Notes under the pieces: generated by a model
What the model saw: only the letters and a program-made list of their open reading frames with translations
What the model was told of the DNA's origin: nothing
Database searches by the model: none
NCBI GenBank assembly: GCA_017936245.1
Contig: JAGBFY010000140.1
Location: 1 to 10,999, forward strand
Direction: 5' to 3'
Origin: Kiritimatiellia bacterium
Lineage (GTDB): Bacteria; Verrucomicrobiota; Kiritimatiellia; RFP12; UBA1067
DNA: 10,999 bases
In this document: in pieces, positions 5,672-10,999 of the stretch
How positions within the stretch are numbered: position 1 is the stretch's first letter
How the letters are laid out: the number at the start of each line of letters is the position of its first letter
Program-made: the position numbers and the translations under genes

Positions 5672-6718
5672 TCAGAAGAACCATTTTGCGCAAGCGAGAA
5701 GGCCCTGCTTCCACGGAACGCGATGCGACACCCCCGTTTTGCCTTCAAACTCATGAAGGTGGGCACAGTACCACTCATAGTTGCGCACGAGCGCATCCTT
5801 ATTGGAGTGGCGAGGCTTGAAATCAAGCAGACGCTCGGCCTTTTCAATTGACACAAAACTGTCTGTGGACGCCGTCTCGTACACCCACGGATAAAGAGGC
5901 GAGAGCTTCAGAGCCTCGAGAATGCGCAGGATGAACACTATCGGCTTGACCGGAAGTCCGCGTATCTTCTTGCCGTATCCGGCCTTGTCGAGAACCGCCT
6001 GATAGTCCTCGCGCATCGTCGTGAACTCCTTCGCTCCGATGTTGAACTCCGTGTCGATCTTCTCGTCCGGATATGTCATCGCGTTCCAGATGGCGTCGCA
6101 AAGATCCTCGACATCCATCAGCTGATAGCGGTTGTTCCCGCTGCCGATCATCGGGAAGCCATGGCCGGTATACGCCCAGTCGTAGAAAAGCGCGAACACT
6201 CCAAGACGCTCCGGACCGATAAAGCTTTTCGGACGGATCACACACACGGGCTGCCCTTCCGCACGGGCCTTGCGGCACACCTCCTCCGCCTCAATCTTAG
6301 CCACGCCGTAGGGTCCCACGCCAATGAGCTCATCATCCTCGTAGATGGGATGCTTCTTCGGAACGCCATAGACGGCTGTGGAGGAAATCTGGACAATGCG
6401 CTTCACCCCTAGCTTTTTCGCAGAGGCGAGAACGTTGCGGATGCCGTCCACCTCCGTCGTACGGATATCCTCGGGCGAATAGAGCGGAAGCGCCGCCGCA
6501 CAGTTGACCACAGCATCGCACCCATCCGACACGCGATCCACCATTGCAGCGTCGCGCACGTCACCAAGCGTGAACTTCAGCCACGGTTCGGATCTTTCCG
6601 GATACTCGAAGTCCGCAATGTCAAGGACACGTATCTCCTCCACGCCTTTTTCGCGCAGCTTGCGTATCAGGTTTATTCCAAGAAATCCGCTTCCGCCTGT
6701 TACGAGAACCTTCATCAT
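5672..6718 (-). CDS. NAD-dependent epimerase/dehydratase (extended SDR family)
   Basis: A 348-residue Rossmann-fold enzyme, probably acting on a nucleotide sugar in the cytosol. The NAD-binding TGGSGFLG lies at 7-14, and an acidic residue (D33) after the second strand favours NAD. NCAAALP follows at 72-78. The catalytic set comprises S113/T114 in ISSTAVYG, Y137 and K141 in PYGVAK. IRPKSFIGP (151-159) is the usual substrate-domain entry. Length is normal and the end (VPWKQGLLACAKWFF) looks natural. The substrate cannot be read from the sequence; a 4-epimerase or dehydratase role in glycan synthesis is possible. ATG 6718 overlaps the TGA of the DUF4340 gene as ATGA, with GGAG five bases upstream; a second ATG follows at 6715. 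It is the last gene of the ABC operon. Confidence 0.9.
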   Translation of the reverse strand: MMKVLVTGGSGFLGINLIRKLREKGVEEIRVLDIADFEYPERSEPWLKFTLGDVRDAAMVDRVSDGCDAVVNCAAALPLYSPEDIRTTEVDGIRNVLASAKKLGVKRIVQISSTAVYGVPKKHPIYEDDELIGVGPYGVAKIEAEEVCRKARAEGQPVCVIRPKSFIGPERLGVFALFYDWAYTGHGFPMIGSGNNRYQLMDVEDLCDAIWNAMTYPDEKIDTEFNIGAKEFTTMREDYQAVLDKAGYGKKIRGLPVKPIVFILRILEALKLSPLYPWVYETASTDSFVSIEKAERLLDFKPRHSNKDALVRNYEWYCAHLHEFEGKTGVSHRVPWKQGLLACAKWFF

Positions 6719-8349
6719 TTCTTCTCCATTAATGCTTCAACCGGTTTTGTCAATCTAGATACAGTCGATGCCGACAGCACAAAGGCCACATCCAGACCGC
6801 CTATCATAGCATACCTGCCGCCGTCCGGTGCGACAGACCCTATCAGCATCCGTTTCAGCGAAGTCGCGTCATCGTTGAGCTCAAACGAAATCGTATACGC
6901 ATGGCGTCCGAATCCATACCGGTCGAAATCGTCCGGACGCAGGACAACCGTCTCAACCCGTTCCGCCGCAACCCCCTCGTCCAGCAACGCGAGAGCGTCA
7001 TCCGAAAGCGAAGCGTTCCATCCTTCACCGGCAGCCGGCTTCACGAAGATGCGTCTGATGCGCTCCTTGCAGCAGCGCACCAGCGTCTTGCCCAGCATAT
7101 CCGCAAACCTGAGATCCTGCGTCAGCGCCAGCGCGGACACATGACGAGCGCTGAAATTCGTGACGGAGGTTCCAACCGACACAAGCACCGAGCCTTCGCT
7201 TTTCTCAGGGACGAGATCCGCGCTCCGCAACGACAGCATACGGGAAAGGAGGATATCCACCACCTTCGCGTCCGCCAACGCGCCTACAGGCGAAGCCATT
7301 GACCATGGGGCCGACGCCCCGGAACGCGATATTACATACGCAGGGAACCCCTCCGATACGGAAATTGAAGTCACGAGCGATGCATCCACCGGGAATATGC
7401 GCGTATCCTCAAGCGTTTTCTGGCGAACCCTGCACTGCTCCAGAATGTCCCTTCCTACATGCACCACAGCCCCTTCAGGCGTCATCGCCCACACGGAATT
7501 GGTACCGTCCGGAACACCAAACACCACCTTCTCAACGGCTCCGAACGTATCACGCAGTGCAATGGAGAACCCCTCACCGTCACCAAGGCCATGCCCCGAA
7601 CCCGCATCCGCAACATAATCCACCACCTGCGCAGAACACAGGATGCCGATAATCTCCTCCACCATCTGACGGTCGGCCGGTGCATCCACCGGGTCTGCGA
7701 TGCGCCACTGCCCATCGGATTTCGCAAGACGCGTCAAAGGTTCGCCGGCGTCTTTGAGCCCCAAACCCATCACATCCGACGGATTGAACGTAAACAGCCT
7801 GCGGCGCCGGAACTCCACCAGAGGACGAGTCAGCTCATCAGCCATACCGGACGAAACCGTGAAGAGCCCGCCACGTCCCGCTCGGCTGACGTACACTTCG
7901 TCTCCTGCCGCCGTCGCCCGTCCCACAAAAAACGTGTCACTGGAACGTTCCGTGGCGACGGTAACGGTGCATCGCGGTGCCGCAAGACCGAAATCGCGCG
8001 GAGAGCGCCCCAATCCAGCCATATCCGCATCCGAAAGGCTTTCCCCCTTTTCGGCAAAGACCACCGAATCGATCAACCGCTTCACAGCCTCTTCGTCCGC
8101 CTCCGCCTTCATCGGCGACTCAATGCGCCATCTGCCGTCTTGCCGGACAATTGACACATTCTCACGAGATCCTCCAGTTCCCGTACGGCGATCGATGTCT
8201 ATCTTGACCACCGCCCGGACATCAACCGACATAAGACTACCGCCGGACGGCTCGCCACCGGAGCGGTCGGACACCGTGAGCAACGCAATCGCCGAAGCGA
8301 ATACCACGCTCCAGAAAAGGAAGAACGCTATGGCACGACGGTTCTTCAT
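6715..8349 (-). CDS. DUF4340 membrane-anchored protein of a Gld-type ABC cluster
   Basis: A 544-residue protein with a basic start and a hydrophobic helix at about 6-25 (AIAFFLFWSVVFASAIALL), so probably anchored in the inner membrane with its bulk outside the cytoplasm. The rest matches DUF4340, a family of unknown function that accompanies GldG-like proteins. Three internal repeats are visible, each with a W-x-I/M-x-x-P motif followed by an Ala-Asp-led helix: GRWRIESPMKAEAD, GQWRIADPVDAPAD and APWSMASPVGALAD. The ATG at 8349 is chosen over an upstream in-frame start at 8520 because it begins the signal anchor, overlaps the preceding TGA as ATGA, and is preceded by AGGAGGAGG. It probably works with the fused permease/GldG protein in an envelope complex. 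Confidence 0.85.
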   Translation of the reverse strand: MKNRRAIAFFLFWSVVFASAIALLTVSDRSGGEPSGGSLMSVDVRAVVKIDIDRRTGTGGSRENVSIVRQDGRWRIESPMKAEADEEAVKRLIDSVVFAEKGESLSDADMAGLGRSPRDFGLAAPRCTVTVATERSSDTFFVGRATAAGDEVYVSRAGRGGLFTVSSGMADELTRPLVEFRRRRLFTFNPSDVMGLGLKDAGEPLTRLAKSDGQWRIADPVDAPADRQMVEEIIGILCSAQVVDYVADAGSGHGLGDGEGFSIALRDTFGAVEKVVFGVPDGTNSVWAMTPEGAVVHVGRDILEQCRVRQKTLEDTRIFPVDASLVTSISVSEGFPAYVISRSGASAPWSMASPVGALADAKVVDILLSRMLSLRSADLVPEKSEGSVLVSVGTSVTNFSARHVSALALTQDLRFADMLGKTLVRCCKERIRRIFVKPAAGEGWNASLSDDALALLDEGVAAERVETVVLRPDDFDRYGFGRHAYTISFELNDDATSLKRMLIGSVAPDGGRYAMIGGLDVAFVLSASTVSRLTKPVEALMEKK

Positions 8350-10403
8350 CTCCTCCTCCTTCTTCTGCGGATGGCGAAAGCAATGGGGAACGCCGCCAGC
8401 AGCGGCAATGCGACAGATGAATACACAAGGAACCTTATGCGCTCCGAACGATCCATGCGCACGGAAAGCACGTTGTCCGCCACACCGACGGCTCCGGACA
8501 CATCCATTCCGGCAAGCCACGCAACAGCATTGAGGAAGAAATCACGGTTTGCGTTAGCCCTTGAAACAAGCGTTCTGTTCAGGAAGAAAGACGGATCCCC
8601 TATCACAACCAAACGCGCCGGACGGATTGCAAGATCGCTTTTGAGCATAGAGCCCTTCTCCGCCGCCAACGCGAATGCCGTGCCGCCTGCCGGACACAGC
8701 GGAGCGATGGAAAAGCCATGGGGATTGGCCGTCTGGACGGAAGGCATGAGAAAACGGAACGCCCCCGGAGCAAATACAACCGCCGCCCCCTGAAGCGGAG
8801 CCGAAACGGCGTGGTCACCGAACTCTGAGACAATAATATCGGAACCATCAGTGGTGCTTGAAACCGTCTCCCCCGAAGAAGTCTCGACTATGCCAAGCCG
8901 TTCCAGTATCGGCCTTACGCCAGACTCCGGCCTCCCGTCATCAGCGACCAGAATCCTGCCGCCCTGAGAGATGAACAATCCGATATCCCGAAGCTCCGCA
9001 ACCGAGAACTGCGTGCGCGCGCCTACGATAGCCAGCACTGCACAGCCGTTCGGGACGGACGAAGTGAGAGAGTAATGCGTTCCGACCCGATATCCATCCT
9101 GGCGCAGAGCCCTTGCGGCATCACCGAGACCGAACGGGCCGAAATCATCGATGGAAGGTTCGCCGTGTCCTGAAGTGAACAGGACGGTCTCCGACCTTGC
9201 GGGCATGGAAAGCCGCTGTATGGCGGAAGCGCAGACACCTTCATCGAAATCTTTCACCGGCACCACTATTCGGCGTCGCCCTGCTGTGAACACAATGGTA
9301 TCCTCCCCTGCTCCGACCCTGGCGAGACGGCCTGCGGCATTCGGATCCCAGCGAGGATCGATGAATTCGCAAGCGATCCCAGCCCCCGCAACAGAACGCG
9401 ATTCAGTCTCCATCTGCCTGAGCAGGCGGGCGACAGGCAGGAATCCCGACGAGTCGCGCTGCATGCACACCGATATGCGAACCGGATTTGCGATGCCGGA
9501 AAGCACCTCGCGCGTACGTGCTGAGATGGAAACCGTACGCACAGCGCCGGGCAGCTCGACAGTGAAGTCAAGCCGCACCGCGAGCACGGAGAGCAGCACA
9601 GCCGACAGCAAAGCCGAAAGAATCGCCACCACCGAAGACGACTTCAGAAGCGTACGCCCGTCACCTGCGAGACGACGCATGGCAAATGCCTTGGATGCGG
9701 CAAACAGCGCGAATATCGTAAACGCCGCCGCAACAACAACAAAACCAAACGAGAGAAATCCGTCGGCGGCATCAGCGACACTGGCCACGACCGGCGATTC
9801 GGCGAACTTCGTCCTGACTTCAGGGCTCCAGGCCAGCATCGCGCGGTAGACGGCAAACGGCACGACATAGATCAAGGCGATGGACGCGACCGCAGCGGGA
9901 ATGGCATTCCTGAAAAACGAACCGCACATGGAAGCGGCTGCGGTCAACGGCATCGCAAGCACGACAAGAACCGCAAACGCCGGAAGGAACCGCACCAGCT
10001 TAAGCTGGGAGTCAAGGACAGAAGAACTATCCGGAAGGATAAACAGCGGAACGATGAGCGAAAGCGCAACAGCACCTATAACCACAATATAAGCGGCGGC
10101 GAATCGCCCCTGCGCAAAAACCCGCTCCGGGACTGGAACGACAAGATCACATTCGGCGCGCTCCGCCACACCATCGTCACTCCAAAGCCGCATGCCGATG
10201 AGCGAAGCCAGAAGCGGCAGCGCACGAACTACCGAAAGCGCCCATATGGACGGCAAGGACACCGCAGTCCCTTCAGCGGCAAAAAGTCCATCCGCAAAAA
10301 AAGCCCCTGAAAGAGACAGAAAGACCATCACCGCAAAGACGGTCGTCATCTGATGCGAAAGACGCGAAAGCGCCCTGAACACAACCACCATCTGCTGCCT
10401 CAT
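8346..10403 (-). CDS. Fused ABC-2 permease (GldF-like) and GldG-like auxiliary protein
   Basis: From the ATG at 10403 the protein has 685 residues. Residues 1-250 form an ABC-2 type permease with about six membrane helices (near 20-40, 51-73, 101-123, 137-160, 168-190, 217-240) and a coupling-type segment CDLVVPVPERVFAQGRFAAA after the second. A seventh helix (254-278) opens a GldG/ABC_transp_aux domain: FIDPRWDP at 347-354, VLFTSGHGEP at 407-416, then VLAIVGARTQFS and LVVIGDPSFF. A last helix (657-678) ends in seven arginines. In Bacteroidota GldF and GldG are separate proteins that, with the ATPase GldA, form a gliding-associated ABC transporter; here the two are one chain. An upstream ATG at 10457 would lie inside the ATPase gene and add 18 unlikely residues. 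Both ends overlap neighbours by ATGA. The substrate is unknown. Confidence 0.88.
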   Translation of the reverse strand: MRQQMVVVFRALSRLSHQMTTVFAVMVFLSLSGAFFADGLFAAEGTAVSLPSIWALSVVRALPLLASLIGMRLWSDDGVAERAECDLVVPVPERVFAQGRFAAAYIVVIGAVALSLIVPLFILPDSSSVLDSQLKLVRFLPAFAVLVVLAMPLTAAASMCGSFFRNAIPAAVASIALIYVVPFAVYRAMLAWSPEVRTKFAESPVVASVADAADGFLSFGFVVVAAAFTIFALFAASKAFAMRRLAGDGRTLLKSSSVVAILSALLSAVLLSVLAVRLDFTVELPGAVRTVSISARTREVLSGIANPVRISVCMQRDSSGFLPVARLLRQMETESRSVAGAGIACEFIDPRWDPNAAGRLARVGAGEDTIVFTAGRRRIVVPVKDFDEGVCASAIQRLSMPARSETVLFTSGHGEPSIDDFGPFGLGDAARALRQDGYRVGTHYSLTSSVPNGCAVLAIVGARTQFSVAELRDIGLFISQGGRILVADDGRPESGVRPILERLGIVETSSGETVSSTTDGSDIIVSEFGDHAVSAPLQGAAVVFAPGAFRFLMPSVQTANPHGFSIAPLCPAGGTAFALAAEKGSMLKSDLAIRPARLVVIGDPSFFLNRTLVSRANANRDFFLNAVAWLAGMDVSGAVGVADNVLSVRMDRSERIRFLVYSSVALPLLAAFPIAFAIRRRRRRR

Positions 10404-10999
10404 GAAACCTTTCCTCCCTTCAGTTCCATCACCTTGGCTCCGATGCGGCCGAACCACTCCGTCTCATGTCCGGACACGATGACGGCGGCAAACACCTTGA
10501 ACGAGGCGATCATCGAAGCCACCGCCTCTCGGGAGAGTTCATCAAGCCCGGCGAACACATCATCCAGAAGAAGCAGACGCGGACGCAACAGTACGGCATC
10601 GGCAAGGGCGACACGCTTACGCTGACCGCGGGAAAGACTTCCTATCAGGACATCCGAAAACTGTTCGAGTCCGCAGATGGACATCGCCTCCTTCACGCGG
10701 TGGCGAATCTTGCGCGTCTGCTCTCCTTTCAGTTTAGCCCGGTATTTCAAATACGCCTTGACCGTAAGATCGTCATCTGCTGGAGCGGCTTCGCCAAGCC
10801 AGCCAAGATGCCGCCTGTAGCGTATAGGCTCCGCCAGCACATCAACACCATCGAAAACCACAGTACCGGACGACGGCATCCATATCCCGGCAAGTATTTT
10901 CAAAAGCGTGGTCTTCCCCGCTCCATTTACCCCGGTAAGAGCCACAACATCCCCTGACGACACCGAAAAAGTGACGCCTGAAAGGATACCGCATCCCCC
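10400..10999 (-). CDS. ABC transporter ATPase (GldA-like), 5' end outside window
   Basis: 199 residues are visible; the frame is open to the right edge (it begins GGCGILSGVTFSVSSGD), so the true start is outside. A GTG at 10963 falls inside the domain and is not the start. Visible motifs are Walker A GVNGAGKTT, a Q-loop region LGWLGEAAPADDDLTV with Glu in place of Gln, ABC signature LSRGQRKRVALA, Walker B LLLLDD, D-loop AGLDE, and H-loop VIVSGHE. The residue after the Walker B aspartate is Asp rather than the usual catalytic Glu. It would drive the fused permease encoded next, with which it overlaps by ATGA. The closest functional model is GldA of the gliding-type ABC system, though motility is not implied. 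Confidence 0.92.
   Translation of the reverse strand, partial: GGCGILSGVTFSVSSGDVVALTGVNGAGKTTLLKILAGIWMPSSGTVVFDGVDVLAEPIRYRRHLGWLGEAAPADDDLTVKAYLKYRAKLKGEQTRKIRHRVKEAMSICGLEQFSDVLIGSLSRGQRKRVALADAVLLRPRLLLLDDVFAGLDELSREAVASMIASFKVFAAVIVSGHETEWFGRIGAKVMELKGGKVS

Noticed and set aside
8350..8520. N-terminal extension of the DUF4340 protein to the upstream ATG at 8520
   Set aside because: The extra 57 residues are Cys/Arg-rich, overlap the end of the permease-GldG gene, and would place the signal anchor inside the protein. The ATGA start at 8349 has a strong ribosome binding site.
7459..8533. Two long plus-strand open frames opposite the DUF4340 gene
   Set aside because: Low-complexity Arg/Pro/Ser-rich products, antisense to a well-supported gene with coupled starts. 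These are shadows.
10964..10999. ABC ATPase starting at the GTG at 10963
   Set aside because: The frame continues upstream to the window edge with typical ABC residues (ILSGVTFSV), so the GTG lies inside the domain.

Overview
The window looks like a chromosomal segment of a member of the PVC superphylum, probably an uncultured host-associated Kiritimatiellota-like bacterium. Three things point there. The leucine-rich-repeat surface protein carries a post-repeat domain of a kind I associate with that group. A GldA / GldF-GldG / DUF4340 gliding-type ABC cluster is present. The accessory DNA is rich in palindromes and low-complexity repeats. The assignment is inference from protein flavour; no marker gene in the window settles it. 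Nearly all genes are on the minus strand, so the window is best read from right to left. The only plus-strand gene is a tRNA.

Right part (about 5.57-11.0 kb): a minus-strand operon whose genes overlap by exactly 4 bp (ATGA) at every junction. In order these are an ABC ATPase (5' end outside the window), a fused ABC-2 permease plus GldG-like auxiliary protein, a membrane-anchored DUF4340 protein, and an extended-SDR NAD-dependent sugar-nucleotide epimerase/dehydratase. The first three fit a GldA-GldFG-type envelope transporter. The epimerase suggests, but does not prove, a glycan-linked role. Between the epimerase and the tRNA lie about 100 bp that read like the C-terminal end of a lost gene.

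Centre (about 3.65-5.57 kb): housekeeping genes. rpsT (ribosomal protein S20) and pgk (phosphoglycerate kinase) are 16 bp apart and form one minus-strand unit, ending in a 15-bp perfect terminator hairpin. tRNA-Thr(CGU) is divergent from rpsT, and both have near-consensus sigma-70-type promoters whose -35 boxes overlap by 2 bp. The tRNA ends in its own hairpin plus T-tract.

Left part (1-3.65 kb): more AT-rich accessory DNA. From right to left it holds a small DUF2442 protein; a GAGTT/AACTC low-complexity fold-back repeat; a compact HEPN/MNT toxin-antitoxin pair with its own clear promoter; a roughly 380-bp non-coding block packed with perfect hairpins; and a long BspA-like leucine-rich-repeat protein running off the left edge. 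The last gene is open for all 601 visible codons. The most distinctive points are the HEPN protein, whose usual RX4HXY motif reads H-I-F, and the hairpin block upstream of the LRR gene, which contains a terminator-like stem overlapping a competing hairpin.
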